Source: Ardenticatenaceae bacterium (GTDB lineage Bacteria; Chloroflexota; Anaerolineae; Promineifilales; Promineifilaceae). Taken from it: a DNA stretch of 64,000 nucleotides. Both the position numbers and the translations under genes were made by a program. The first letter of the stretch is position 1. The number at the start of each line of letters is the position of its first letter. Below are positions 1-8,269 of the stretch, piece after piece. The notes below the pieces were generated by a model, which searched no databases, was not told the DNA's origin, and saw only the letters and a program-made list of their open reading frames with translations. Location of the stretch: the NCBI GenBank assembly GCA_020634235.1, contig JACKCB010000002.1:930001-994000 (forward strand), read 5' to 3'.

Positions 1-657
1 GACCGCCAAAAATATTACACCCGGGCCGAAGCCATTAAACTGCTAAAGGAAACGGCCTTCACCAAGTTCGATCCGACCGTTGAGGTTCATTTCCGCCTTG
101 GTGTAGACCCCCGCCATGCAGATCAGCAGGTCCGTGGCGTCGTCGTACTGCCCAATGGCCTGGGCAAGACTGTTCGTATTCTTGTTTTTGCCCAGGGTGA
201 AGATGCGCGCATTGCCGAAGAGGCAGGGGCTGACATTATTGCCGACGACGAGATCATAAAGAAGATTCAGGAAGGCTGGGTTGATTTCGACGTGGCTATT
301 GCTGTGCCCTCAATGATGGGCAAGGTTGGACGCCTGGGCCGTGTTCTGGGTCCGCGTGGCCTGATGCCCAATCCCCGTGCCGGCACGGTTGCCCCGGCCG
401 AGGATCTGCCCCGCCTGATTGAAGAAGCCAGAGCCGGCCGCGTTGAATACCGCGTTGACCGGACGGGCAATGTCCACACCCCCGTGGGCAAAGCCGGCTT
501 CTCTGAAACGCAGTTACTGGAAAACTTGCAGGCCATGATTGACGCCATTAAGCAAGCCCGGCCGGCTGCGGCCAAGGGCACTTACATCCGGCGCATTACT
601 GTAGCCAATACTATGGGTCCTGGCATCCGCCTGGACGTTGCCGAAGCGACGCTGTAG
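1..657 (+). CDS. rplA: 50S ribosomal protein L1 (5'-truncated by window edge)
   Basis: Reads in frame from base 1 (DRQKYYTRAEAIKLL) to a TAG stop, giving 218 residues of a protein normally about 230 long, so only the first dozen or so residues lie outside the window. The L1 signature VLGPRGLMPNPRAGT is intact near the middle, and the C-terminal YIRRITVANTMGPGIRLD is typical. L1 binds 23S rRNA at the L1 stalk, is involved in E-site tRNA release, and often represses its own operon. Position directly upstream of rplJ-rplL is the common bacterial order, with rplK expected just outside the window. Confidence 0.97.
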   Translation, partial: DRQKYYTRAEAIKLLKETAFTKFDPTVEVHFRLGVDPRHADQQVRGVVVLPNGLGKTVRILVFAQGEDARIAEEAGADIIADDEIIKKIQEGWVDFDVAIAVPSMMGKVGRLGRVLGPRGLMPNPRAGTVAPAEDLPRLIEEARAGRVEYRVDRTGNVHTPVGKAGFSETQLLENLQAMIDAIKQARPAAAKGTYIRRITVANTMGPGIRLDVAEATL

Positions 658-694
658 TTTCGTCTGCCTTTACAATACCAGACTGTTTTCTCCG

Positions 695-770
695 CTGAAG
701 ACCGTTGGTGTCGGGCAAAGTTTGTCTGACTTAATTCGCTGCCAACCGAGGTGGGGGTAAGACAGGTCAT
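695..770 (+). promoter_or_regulatory. L10-type ribosomal protein leader
   Basis: The 234-base rplA-rplJ spacer holds the hallmarks of the L10 leader: GAAGACCGTTGGTG (about 698-710) can pair with CTGCCAACCGAGGTG (about 739-753), leaving the conserved AGACC and CCGAGG bases in internal loops. In known examples the L10(L12)4 complex binds this fold and shuts down rplJL when in excess. A candidate -10 hexamer TACAAT lies at 671-676, but I see no convincing -35 for it. Identification rests on motif resemblance; a covariance search was not run. Confidence 0.7.
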
Positions 771-826
771 CACATGGGTTCGCCCGGCAGCCTGGCTGCC
801 AGTGTTTGCCCGCTTGTGCTGTTCTG

Positions 827-861
827 AATCCCCATGCCGGTTGTCATGGGGATTTTTATTT
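827..861 (+). terminator. Intrinsic terminator/attenuator before rplJ
   Basis: AATCCCCATG (827-836) and CATGGGGATT (845-854) form a perfect 10-bp stem with an 8-base loop, followed by a T-rich run to 861. It lies between the L10 leader and the rplJ start, so it probably works as a premature terminator controlled by the leader rather than an operon end. Confidence 0.75.
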
Positions 862-891
862 TATCTTAATCTCAAAAGGAGGTGATTTTCC

Positions 892-1440
892 TTGGCTATT
901 ACAAAAGCACGTCGTGAAGAATTACTGGCCCAGTACATTGATCTTCTCAACCAGAGCCAGGCAGTTTTCCTGACAGAGTTCTCTGCCATGGAAGTGAAGC
1001 GCATGGAAGAGCTGCGCGCTGAAGTGCGCAAGGCAGATGGTCGTTTCTACGTAACGAAGAACACGCTGCTGCGCATTGCCTTGCAGGAGACTGGCCGGCC
1101 GGTACCGGAAGACCTGTTAAAAGGTCAAACTTCGGCCAGTTTTGCATTGGGCGAGGCGCCCGCGTTGGCAAAAGCCATTTCGGAGTTTGCCAAGAGCGAA
1201 GAGAAGCTAACCCTGAAGGGTGGCATCCTGAACAAGGACCTGTTGACGAGTGAGCAGGTGGAAGCGCTGGCACAACTGCCATCGCTAGACCAACTACGGG
1301 CCCAAATTATCGGTCTGATCAGCGCCCCGGCACAGAACATTACATCGGCTGTGGCCAACGGTGTCCGCCAACTCATTAACGTTTTGGATGCGTACGCCAA
1401 AAAAGATGACAATGCAGAAGCCGTAGAAGCTGCTGCATAA
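892..1440 (+). CDS. rplJ: 50S ribosomal protein L10
   Basis: Protein of 182 residues starting MAITKARREELL. The start is a TTG at 892, chosen because a near-perfect Shine-Dalgarno (AAAGGAGGTGA, 875-885) precedes it at normal spacing. L10 anchors L7/L12 dimers to the 23S rRNA GTPase centre. The N-terminal rRNA-binding part contains the usual VTKNTLLRIAL. The C-terminal helix (about residues 130-165, ISAPAQNITSAVANGVRQL) is the docking site for L7/L12. It is followed 98 bases later by rplL, as expected for a co-regulated pair. Confidence 0.97.
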   Translation: MAITKARREELLAQYIDLLNQSQAVFLTEFSAMEVKRMEELRAEVRKADGRFYVTKNTLLRIALQETGRPVPEDLLKGQTSASFALGEAPALAKAISEFAKSEEKLTLKGGILNKDLLTSEQVEALAQLPSLDQLRAQIIGLISAPAQNITSAVANGVRQLINVLDAYAKKDDNAEAVEAAA

Positions 1441-1538
1441 CCTGTTGGATTCGCCGGCCTGGTTATAAGGTGTGCGGCGGAACGTTATTAACCTGAAAAT
1501 CAAACTGAAAACGTGATTTAACCTGGAGGAATATTCAA

Positions 1539-1925
1539 ATGGCCGACCTGCAAAAGATTGTAGACGAACTGAGCAGCCTCACCCTGTTGGAAGCTGCGGA
1601 ACTGACCAAGATGTTGGAAGAAAAATGGGGCGTTAGCGCCGCCGCGCCAATGGCTATGGGTATGATGCCTATGCCAGGTGCCGGCGCGGTCGCGGCCGAG
1701 GAAGCTGAAGAGCAGACCGAGTTTGACGTGATTCTGAAGGACATTGGTCCGAAGAAGATTAACGTGATTAAGGAAGTCCGCGCTCTGACCGGTTTGGGTC
1801 TGAAGGAAGCCAAGGATGTTGTTGACGGCGCACCCAGCAAGTTGATGGAAGCCGTGAGCAAAGAGGCCGCGGCAGACGCTAAGGCCAAGCTGGAAGCTGT
1901 CGGCGCGGTTGTGGAAGTGAAGTAG
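1539..1925 (+). CDS. rplL: 50S ribosomal protein L7/L12
   Basis: Protein of 128 residues with an ATG behind a good ribosome-binding site (CTGGAGGA). The N-terminal dimerisation domain (about 1-35, LVDELSSLTLLEAAEL-like), hinge and C-terminal factor-binding domain (about 60-128, EFDVILKDIGPKKINVIK ... GLKEAKDVVDG) are all present. L7/L12 recruits EF-Tu, EF-G and IF2 to the ribosome. The hinge is unusually Met-rich (MAMGMMPMPGAG) before the common Ala/Glu stretch. rpoB does not follow; maf does. Confidence 0.97.
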   Translation: MADLQKIVDELSSLTLLEAAELTKMLEEKWGVSAAAPMAMGMMPMPGAGAVAAEEAEEQTEFDVILKDIGPKKINVIKEVRALTGLGLKEAKDVVDGAPSKLMEAVSKEAAADAKAKLEAVGAVVEVK

Positions 1926-1944
1926 TTTTCGCGCTCTCAAGCAG

Positions 1945-1976
1945 AAAGGGCCAGCCGGCAAAGGGCTGGCCTTTTT
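1945..1976 (+). terminator. Intrinsic terminator after rplL
   Basis: GGCCAGCC (1949-1956) and GGCTGGCC (1964-1971) form an 8-bp GC-rich stem followed by TTTTT (1972-1976), twenty bases after the rplL stop. Placement and structure fit the end of the rplA-rplJ-rplL transcript. Confidence 0.85.
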
Positions 1977-2032
1977 GCTTTCTGCCGGTGCAGCCGCCAA
2001 TTTGATTTCCGGCGGCTTTGCACGGCGCACGA

Positions 2033-2716
2033 ATGATGAAACGGTTCATTTTAGCTTCTGGGTCGCCCCGCCGCCGGGCGCTGCTGCATCTGTTTGGACT
2101 GCCCTTTGAGGTGGTAGTGGCAGATGTAGATGAAGAACTGGTTACGGACCCGAACCCGGCCGGGAACGTCATCGCCACCGCCCGCCTCAAAGCCGAGGCC
2201 GTGGCCACCAGCCTGTCACACAGTCCGGCCCTTATCCTGGCCGCCGACACCACCGTAGCCCTGGACGGACAGATGCTGAACAAACCGGCCGGGGCCAAAG
2301 ATGCCCGCCGGATGCTGCAACAGCTCCGCGGTCGCCGCCACCAGGTACACACCGGCATCATCCTGCTGGAAACGGACACCGGCCGGGTCGTAACCGACGT
2401 CGCCTCCGTCGAAGTGCCGATGCGCCAGTACAGCAACGCAGAAATAGAGGCGTACATCGCTACCGGCGACCCGCTGGACAAGGCCGGTGCCTACGCCATC
2501 CAACACCCCACCTTCAAACCCGTGGCAAACCTGGCCGACTGCTACGCCGCCGTCGTTGGCCTGCCCCTGTGCCACGTGGCACGTGCCCTGCGCAGGCTGG
2601 ACGTGAACACGCCCCAAGAGATCGCCCCCGCCTGCCAGCGTTACCATGCCTACCAATGCCCGGTATACGCCAACATCCTGGCCCAGACACCGCCCATTAG
2701 TCGCTGGCATCCATAG
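2033..2716 (+). CDS. maf: Maf-family nucleoside triphosphate pyrophosphatase
   Basis: About 227 residues. The Maf N-terminus is clear (KRFILASGSPRRRALLHLFGLPFEVV), including the phosphate-binding SxR element, and ILAADTTVALDG and the central DARRMLQQLRGRRHQVHTG follow the family pattern. Maf proteins hydrolyse non-canonical or modified NTPs to the monophosphate. ATG codons at 2033 and 2036 are both plausible; an in-frame TTG at 2018 is less likely because it adds five non-conserved residues. The C-terminal tail (VNTPQEIAPACQRYHAYQCPVY) is somewhat longer than in short family members. The palindrome CCCGGCCGGG occurs at 2155. Confidence 0.93.
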   Translation: MMKRFILASGSPRRRALLHLFGLPFEVVVADVDEELVTDPNPAGNVIATARLKAEAVATSLSHSPALILAADTTVALDGQMLNKPAGAKDARRMLQQLRGRRHQVHTGIILLETDTGRVVTDVASVEVPMRQYSNAEIEAYIATGDPLDKAGAYAIQHPTFKPVANLADCYAAVVGLPLCHVARALRRLDVNTPQEIAPACQRYHAYQCPVYANILAQTPPISRWHP

Positions 2717-2804
2717 GCCGCGGCTGGTGGCTACCACTTGCGCACCTATGTGGTAAAATGCAGTCAGTCAATATCCGGATGTCGTGAGGAGGACAAGGGA
2801 TAAG

Positions 2805-3668
2805 ATGGAGGAACTACAAAAAGCAGCGCAGGCGATTGCCGCCGGCAACAAGGCCGAAGCCAATCTGTTGCTGGCCAGGGTCATCAAAGCAGACCCCAAC
2901 AATGTGGAGGCCTGGATTCTGCTGAGTGAGTCGGCCGCCACCCCCCAACAGGCAGAGACATTTCTGAAACGGGCGCTGTTGGTCGACCCGGACAACGAGG
3001 CCGCCAGGGCCAGACTGGCCGCCCACCAGGGTGTGCCAGCCACAACCACGCTGGCCGAGCCGGTAATCCAGGCCGAAAGCCCCACTCCGCCAAAAGCCCC
3101 GGCCGGGGAAGAGGCACCCATCGCGCCAGCGCCACCTGTGGAAGCAGAGGTGCCGGTGGAAGCAGAGGCTCCGGCAGAAGCAGAAGCGGACAGCGCCGCA
3201 GAAGCGGCCACCGCAGTCCCAATAATGCCTGTTTCGCAGGATCCGTTCGATTTTGAGGCACAGGCGGAAGCCAAAACCCTGCCCCCCTGGCTTGTCGGGG
3301 AAGAGATGTATCTGGCCAGCAGCGAAGCGGCGGTAGAGGCGGTGGCAGAACCACCCATCCAGCCCGAGGTTGAGGTGCCGGATTGGCTGAAAGAGGAGCC
3401 AAGCGAAACGTGGCTGGCAGAGAACCAGGCCAAGGAACAGGGCAAGGTCCTGTGGCAAGCGGGTGACGGCACACCGCCGCCGGAGACAACGAAGAAGCAG
3501 CCGCCAGGCCCAGCCCCGGCCGGGGTGCGGCCCACCCCACGCAAATCCGCCCCAAAGAAGAAATCCAGCATTCCACAAGGCAGGACGGCGACAATTCTGG
3601 AAGCCGCCATCGTCATCTTCACCATCGCCGCCTTCCTGCTGATGATCTGGTACTTCTTCGGCCAATAG
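2805..3668 (+). CDS. TPR-domain protein with a C-terminal membrane anchor
   Basis: 287 residues from the ATG at 2805, which lies behind the purine-rich GAGGAGGACAAGGG. Residues about 1-75 contain tetratricopeptide-like helices (AAGNKAEANLLLARVIKADPNN, then FLKRALLVDPDN). A long Pro/Ala/Glu-rich region with repeated EAEAPAEAE-type segments follows, then a basic stretch (PRKSAPKKKS) and one hydrophobic helix (TILEAAIVIFTIAAFLLMIW) at the extreme C-terminus. It therefore resembles a tail-anchored cytoplasmic TPR scaffold. It may be co-transcribed with the next gene, which starts 95 bases downstream and also begins with TPR-like helices. No specific function is recognised. Confidence 0.8.
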   Translation: MEELQKAAQAIAAGNKAEANLLLARVIKADPNNVEAWILLSESAATPQQAETFLKRALLVDPDNEAARARLAAHQGVPATTTLAEPVIQAESPTPPKAPAGEEAPIAPAPPVEAEVPVEAEAPAEAEADSAAEAATAVPIMPVSQDPFDFEAQAEAKTLPPWLVGEEMYLASSEAAVEAVAEPPIQPEVEVPDWLKEEPSETWLAENQAKEQGKVLWQAGDGTPPPETTKKQPPGPAPAGVRPTPRKSAPKKKSSIPQGRTATILEAAIVIFTIAAFLLMIWYFFGQ

Positions 3669-3763
3669 CCAGCCTGAGGAGCGGTCTTGCCAGTTCCCGA
3701 GGGCACCGCAGGGCACCCAGGAGCAGGCAGCAAAGCCAGAAGTAGATCTGGGGTCTTCCCGGC

Positions 3764-4699
3764 ATGACCAATGAACTGCTGCGCCAGGCGATTCGTGCCG
3801 CCCAGGCCGGCCGGCGCGAAGAAGCGCGCACTTTGTTCTTACAACTCGTAGCCCAGGATGAACGCCAGGAACTGGCCTGGCTGTGGCTGGTCGACCTGGT
3901 AGACGACGTTGAAGACCAGATCATCGCCCTGGAAAATGTTCTTACCCTCAATCCACAGCATCAACCGGCCCGCCAACGGCTGGCGGCGCTGCAAACAACC
4001 ACCCGGCCGGGAGCCAACCCCGCCCCACCAACCCCAGATACCATGGCGGCCTGGCTGGCCGTGGCCGCCAACCTGGCCGCCGACCGGCAGTACGCAGCCG
4101 CCCAGCAAGCCTACCGCGCAGCCCTAAAACTAGCCCCCGGCCGGGCGCAACGCCAACACATTCGCCGCCGTCTAAAAGAAGCCCAACGGCACGCCCGCCT
4201 GACCACCCCCGTGGCCACACACAGCACCTTCAACTGGCTGCGCCTTAGCCTGGGACCAATCCTGATGTATGGGCTGCTGCTGCTCATTCAGGCCGGCTAC
4301 CGGCCGGGGCAGCTATCCCCCCTTCTCTGTGCCGGGACACTGCCAGTTGTGGCCGGCAGCCTGCTGCTGGTAGGCAGCCGCCTCACCCACCGCCACCCGC
4401 TCTGGCAGCGAATCTTGGGCCCGGCCGGGTTTACCAGCTTCTACCAGCGGCTCAGCCTGGGTGCGTTGGGCTTCCTGCCCATTTTCTTTGTGCCCCTCTT
4501 CCCCAAGATTCGCGCCTTCTGGATTGTGCTCTATTTTCTGCTGGCCCAAATCCCGGCTGCTTACGCCGTTTTGGTCTCTGGGGCCGAATATGGCATTGGC
4601 TACTGGGCCCACCTGGGCGGCTTTTTTGGCGGCTTCCTGGTCTTCCTCTTACTCCGGCCAGAGGCCATGCACCGCTACCGGCTGGGCCTGCCGGTGTAA
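3764..4699 (+). CDS. TPR plus multi-pass membrane protein with rhomboid-like tail
   Basis: 311 residues. The N-terminal third is TPR-like (LRQAIRAAQAGRREEARTLF, then ALENVLTLNPQHQPARQRL and a later QQAYRAALKLAPGRA). From about residue 155 there are several hydrophobic segments. The last, IGYWAHLGGFFGGFLVFLLL, resembles the final helix of rhomboid proteases, where the His of WAHxGG is catalytic. I do not find the GxSG serine motif that should lie one helix pair earlier, so this is at best a degenerate, probably non-proteolytic rhomboid-like domain. It shares TPR character and orientation with the upstream gene. Confidence 0.75.
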   Translation: MTNELLRQAIRAAQAGRREEARTLFLQLVAQDERQELAWLWLVDLVDDVEDQIIALENVLTLNPQHQPARQRLAALQTTTRPGANPAPPTPDTMAAWLAVAANLAADRQYAAAQQAYRAALKLAPGRAQRQHIRRRLKEAQRHARLTTPVATHSTFNWLRLSLGPILMYGLLLLIQAGYRPGQLSPLLCAGTLPVVAGSLLLVGSRLTHRHPLWQRILGPAGFTSFYQRLSLGALGFLPIFFVPLFPKIRAFWIVLYFLLAQIPAAYAVLVSGAEYGIGYWAHLGGFFGGFLVFLLLRPEAMHRYRLGLPV

Positions 4700-4708
4700 G
4701 GGGGTTGA

Positions 4709-4748
4709 CCAGTCAGCCGGTCACCTAACAGGCTGGCCGGCTGACTGG
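4709..4748. terminator. Hairpin between convergent genes
   Basis: CCAGTCAGCCGG (4709-4720) and CCGGCTGACTGG (4737-4748) form a 12-bp stem between the stop codons of the converging genes at 4699 and 4765. There is no clear T-run on either side, so bidirectional termination is an inference from position and stability. Confidence 0.5.
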
Positions 4749-4764
4749 CTGATTCACTAACAAG

Positions 4765-7464
4765 CTAGTTCAGGAAGTTGCGCAGCACCGTGTGCAAGAT
4801 ACCGCCGTTGCGGTAGTAATCAACTTCAACTGGCGTATCGATGCGGCAAATGGTCTCAAAAGTGAGGGTGGTGCCATCTGGCCGGACCGCCTGCACCAGG
4901 ACTGTCTGCCCTGGCTTCAGGGCATCGTCCAGGTTGAGGGTGGCATAGGTCTCACTGCCATCCAAGCCCAGGCTTTCTTTGCTCTCGCCCGGCCGGAACT
5001 GCAGCGGCAGCACGCCCATGCCCACCAGGTTGCTGCGGTGGATACGCTCATAGCTTTCGGCGATGACCATCTTCACCCCCAGGAGCAGCGTACCCTTGGC
5101 CGCCCAGTCGCGTGAACTGCCCATGCCATAATCTTTGCCGGCCAGCACCACCAGTGGCGTGCCGTCCGCCTTGTACTGCAGCGAAGCATCATAAATGGGC
5201 ATGACCTCGCCGGTGGGTAGGTAGGTTGTCCAACCGCCCTCGGTGCCGGGGGCCATGAGATTGCGCAGACGGATATTGGCAAAGGTACCGCGGGTCATCA
5301 CCCGGTCGTTGCCGCGCCGCGAGCCATAGCTGTTGAACAGCCGCTGCTCCACGCCGTGGTCCAGCAGGTATTGCCCGGCCGGGCTGCTGGCCGCAATGGA
5401 CCCGGCCGGGGAGATGTGGTCGGTGGTAATCGAGTCCCCCACCTTCACCAGCACCCGCGCCCCGCCAATATTGCCAATCGGCCGCACTTCCGGGGTCAGG
5501 TCGGTAAAGAAAGGCGGCTCCTGGATATAGGTAGATTCCTCATCCCAGTTGTAAATCTCGCCACCGCTCTCGGCAATGGCGTTCCACATCTCGTTGGAAT
5601 CGTAGATCTGGCCATACTCCTGGTGGTACATGGCCGGCGTAATCGACTGTTCCACCACCGCCTTGATTTCGGCGTTGGTCGGCCAGATATCCTTCAGATA
5701 AACCGGCTGGCCGTCTTTGCCCGTGCCCAGCGGTTCATGCAGCAGGTCGATGTCGGTGGTGCCGGCCAGGGCATAGGCCACGACCAGCGGCGGGGAGGCC
5801 AGGTAGTTGGCGCGCACGTAAGGATGCACCCGGCCGGCGAAGTTGCGGTTGCCGCTCAGCACGGCCGACGCGACCAGATCGCTCGCTTGCACCGCTCTGA
5901 CCACCTCTTCCGGCAGGGGGCCAGAGTTGCCAATGCAGGTAGTGCAGCCATAGCCCACCACATGGAAGCCCAACTGCTCCAGGTACGTGGTCAGTCCGGC
6001 GGCATCCAGGTAGCTGGTCACCACCTTGGAGCCGGGGGCCAGGCTTGTCTTGACATAAGGCGGAACGCTCAACCCCTTCTCCACCGCTTTCTGGGCTACC
6101 AGCCCTGCACCCAGCATGACGTTGGGGTTGGAGGTGTTGGTGCAACTGGTGATGGCGGCAATAACCACCATGCCATGGGTCACTTGGAGGTCATGGCCAT
6201 TGGAAATGTTGGCCGCGCGTTCCAGGTCCGCGCCCTGCAGGCCGAAGCCGCGCTCGGCAATGGGCGCTTGCAGCGCTTTGCGGAAGGTCGATTTCATGTC
6301 GGCCAGCGGGATGCGGTCTTGGGGGCGCATGGGGCCGGCCAGACTGGGCTGCACGGTGGCCAGGTCCAGTTCTAGCTTTTCCGTGAAGGCTGGTTCGGGG
6401 CTGCCGGCAAAATAGAACAATCCCTGGGCGCGGGTGTATTTGTCTACCAGATCGATCAGGTCCTCATCCCGGCCGGTGCGGCGCATATAGGCCAGCGTTT
6501 CCTCATCTACCGGGAAGAAGCCCATTGTCGCCCCATATTCGGGGGCCATGTTGGCGATGGTGGCCCGGTCGGGCAGGCTGATGTGCTTGACGCCGGGGCC
6601 ATAGAATTCAACAAATTTGCCCACCACGCCCTTCTGGCGCAGCATTTGGGTGACGATGAGCACCATGTCGGTGGCTGTGGCTCCTTCAGGCAGCTCGCCG
6701 GTCAGCTTAAAGCCGACCACTTCCGGCGTCAGCATGTAGATGGGCTGTCCCAGCATAACCGCCTCGGCCTCGATGCCGCCCACGCCCCAACCCAGCACGC
6801 CCAGGCCGTTGATCATGGTGGTGTGGGAGTCGGTGCCCACCAGGCTGTCGGGGAAGGCCACGGTGCCGGCGTTGTCGCTTCTGGTCATGACCACGGGGGC
6901 CAGGTATTCCAGGTTGACCTGGTGGACGATGCCGGAGGCGGGCGGCACGACCTGGAAGTTGTCAAACGCTTCTTTGCCCCACTTCAGGAATTCGTAGCGT
7001 TCCCGGTTGCGCTCAAATTCGCGCTCGGCGTTGATGAAGAGGGCGGCGGCGGAGCCGAAGGTGTCGACCTGCACGGAGTGGTCGATGACCAGGTCCACGG
7101 GCACCTGGGGGTTGATTTTCTTGGGGTCGCCGCCCAGGCGGGCCATGGCGGAGCGCAGGGCGGCCAGGTCGACAACGGCCGGTACGCCGGTGAAGTCTTG
7201 CAGGATGACCCGGCCGGGCATAAAAGCGATCTCTGGCTGGTGAGCGGCGTTGGGCTGCCAGTTGGCCAGTTGGGTCACATCTTCGGGCTGCACCAGGTAG
7301 CCATCGCAGTTACGCAGCAGGCTCTCCAGCAGGATTTTAATGGAGAAGGGCAGCCGGTCTATCTGGGCCAGGCCGTCTTCTTGCAGTTTTTGCAGGCGAT
7401 AGTAGTGGACGTCGCCCCGGCCGGGTAAAACGGCACGGGCGTTGAAATGATCCTGTTTGCTCAT
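4765..7464 (-). CDS. acnA: Aconitate hydratase
   Basis: 899 residues, the usual length of the AcnA/IRP1 type. It converts citrate to isocitrate in the TCA cycle using a [4Fe-4S] cluster. Cluster ligands are visible in AITSCTNTSNP and in GYGCTTCIGNSGPL. Other family blocks include LVGTDSHTTMINGLGVLGWGVGG in the middle and, in the swivel domain, GSRRGNDRVMTRGTFANIR and KDYGMGSSRDWAAKGT. The ATG at 7464 has a Shine-Dalgarno AAAGAGGTGA just upstream. It is the last gene of a minus-strand run that includes tyrosine-degradation enzymes, which fits feeding fumarate and acetyl-type products into central metabolism. Confidence 0.97.
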   Translation of the reverse strand: MSKQDHFNARAVLPGRGDVHYYRLQKLQEDGLAQIDRLPFSIKILLESLLRNCDGYLVQPEDVTQLANWQPNAAHQPEIAFMPGRVILQDFTGVPAVVDLAALRSAMARLGGDPKKINPQVPVDLVIDHSVQVDTFGSAAALFINAEREFERNRERYEFLKWGKEAFDNFQVVPPASGIVHQVNLEYLAPVVMTRSDNAGTVAFPDSLVGTDSHTTMINGLGVLGWGVGGIEAEAVMLGQPIYMLTPEVVGFKLTGELPEGATATDMVLIVTQMLRQKGVVGKFVEFYGPGVKHISLPDRATIANMAPEYGATMGFFPVDEETLAYMRRTGRDEDLIDLVDKYTRAQGLFYFAGSPEPAFTEKLELDLATVQPSLAGPMRPQDRIPLADMKSTFRKALQAPIAERGFGLQGADLERAANISNGHDLQVTHGMVVIAAITSCTNTSNPNVMLGAGLVAQKAVEKGLSVPPYVKTSLAPGSKVVTSYLDAAGLTTYLEQLGFHVVGYGCTTCIGNSGPLPEEVVRAVQASDLVASAVLSGNRNFAGRVHPYVRANYLASPPLVVAYALAGTTDIDLLHEPLGTGKDGQPVYLKDIWPTNAEIKAVVEQSITPAMYHQEYGQIYDSNEMWNAIAESGGEIYNWDEESTYIQEPPFFTDLTPEVRPIGNIGGARVLVKVGDSITTDHISPAGSIAASSPAGQYLLDHGVEQRLFNSYGSRRGNDRVMTRGTFANIRLRNLMAPGTEGGWTTYLPTGEVMPIYDASLQYKADGTPLVVLAGKDYGMGSSRDWAAKGTLLLGVKMVIAESYERIHRSNLVGMGVLPLQFRPGESKESLGLDGSETYATLNLDDALKPGQTVLVQAVRPDGTTLTFETICRIDTPVEVDYYRNGGILHTVLRNFLN

Positions 7465-7568
7465 GAGTCACCTCTTTTGGCCGGCGAGGGCACCGGCATG
7501 GTTCGTTGGTAGCGTAGGTGGGTATTATAGCCGAAAATCGCGTTGGGCAGCAGGTGGCAGCTACAGGT

Positions 7569-8201
7569 TTATTCGTTCGCGGTCCCGGCCGGGGGTGGCG
7601 GAACGCGGTGCATCTCAAAGGTGTCGGTAACCCGTGTGTAGCCGGCACCGGCCAGGCGGCCAATCGGCTGGAGCGCCGTCAGTTCCACGTAACCATCCCG
7701 GAGGATGTCGTCGCGGATGTGGATGCGCTGCACGTCGCCGAAGATAGCCGCCCCGCCTCCCGGCCGGGCACTGATGACCACGATTTCGCGCAGCCGGCAC
7801 TCAAAAGAGACAGGCGCTTCAGCCACTCGCGGCACGCGGATGGTTTCGCTGGGCGCGGGCGTTACCCCGGCCCACGCAAACTCGGACCGGCCGGGGGGCA
7901 GCACCGTTGCCGTCAGGTTCATCTGCGCCGCCGTGGCCTCATTGGTTAGATTCACCACAAACTCCGGCACCTGCTCAATGTTGCGCCAGGTGTCCTTCTT
8001 GCGCCCGTCGGGGTGTACCCCAGGGCAAAAAACCAGCGTCATGGGCTGGGGACAAACCGCGTTAAAGTAGGAGAAGGGGGCCAGGTTCAGGTGGCCCTGG
8101 GCATCCATGCTGCTAACCCAGGCAATAGGGCGCGGCACGATGGTGCCAATGAGTAGTTTGTAACTCTCGCGCTCAGACAGCGCAGCAGGATCAAAAATCA
8201 T
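7569..8201 (-). CDS. Flavin reductase-like domain protein (FMN-binding split barrel)
   Basis: 210 residues with the flavin-reductase-like (DIM6/NTAB-type) signature: an N-terminal LLIGTIVPRPIAWVSSMDAQGHLNLAPFSYFNAVCPQP-like region, then DTWRNIEQVPEFVVNLTNE. Proteins of this type bind FMN and either reduce flavin for a partner oxygenase or act on small substrates. It lies 68 bases downstream of hmgA and 104 upstream of acnA on the same strand, so a link with aromatic catabolism is plausible, but its substrate cannot be read from sequence. The start at 8201 is supported by GAGGGAAATA upstream of the ATG. Confidence 0.88.
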   Translation of the reverse strand: MIFDPAALSERESYKLLIGTIVPRPIAWVSSMDAQGHLNLAPFSYFNAVCPQPMTLVFCPGVHPDGRKKDTWRNIEQVPEFVVNLTNEATAAQMNLTATVLPPGRSEFAWAGVTPAPSETIRVPRVAEAPVSFECRLREIVVISARPGGGAAIFGDVQRIHIRDDILRDGYVELTALQPIGRLAGAGYTRVTDTFEMHRVPPPPAGTANE

Positions 8202-8269
8202 TATTTCCCTCAGGTGGCGCGGTCAGGAGACCGGCCACAGCAAACTCAAAAGTTATTAACGGGCGAACC

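Noticed and set aside
5356..6375. Plus-strand open frame opposite aconitase
   Set aside because: Composition is that of an antisense shadow (His/Gly/Gln-rich); the minus strand encodes an intact aconitase.
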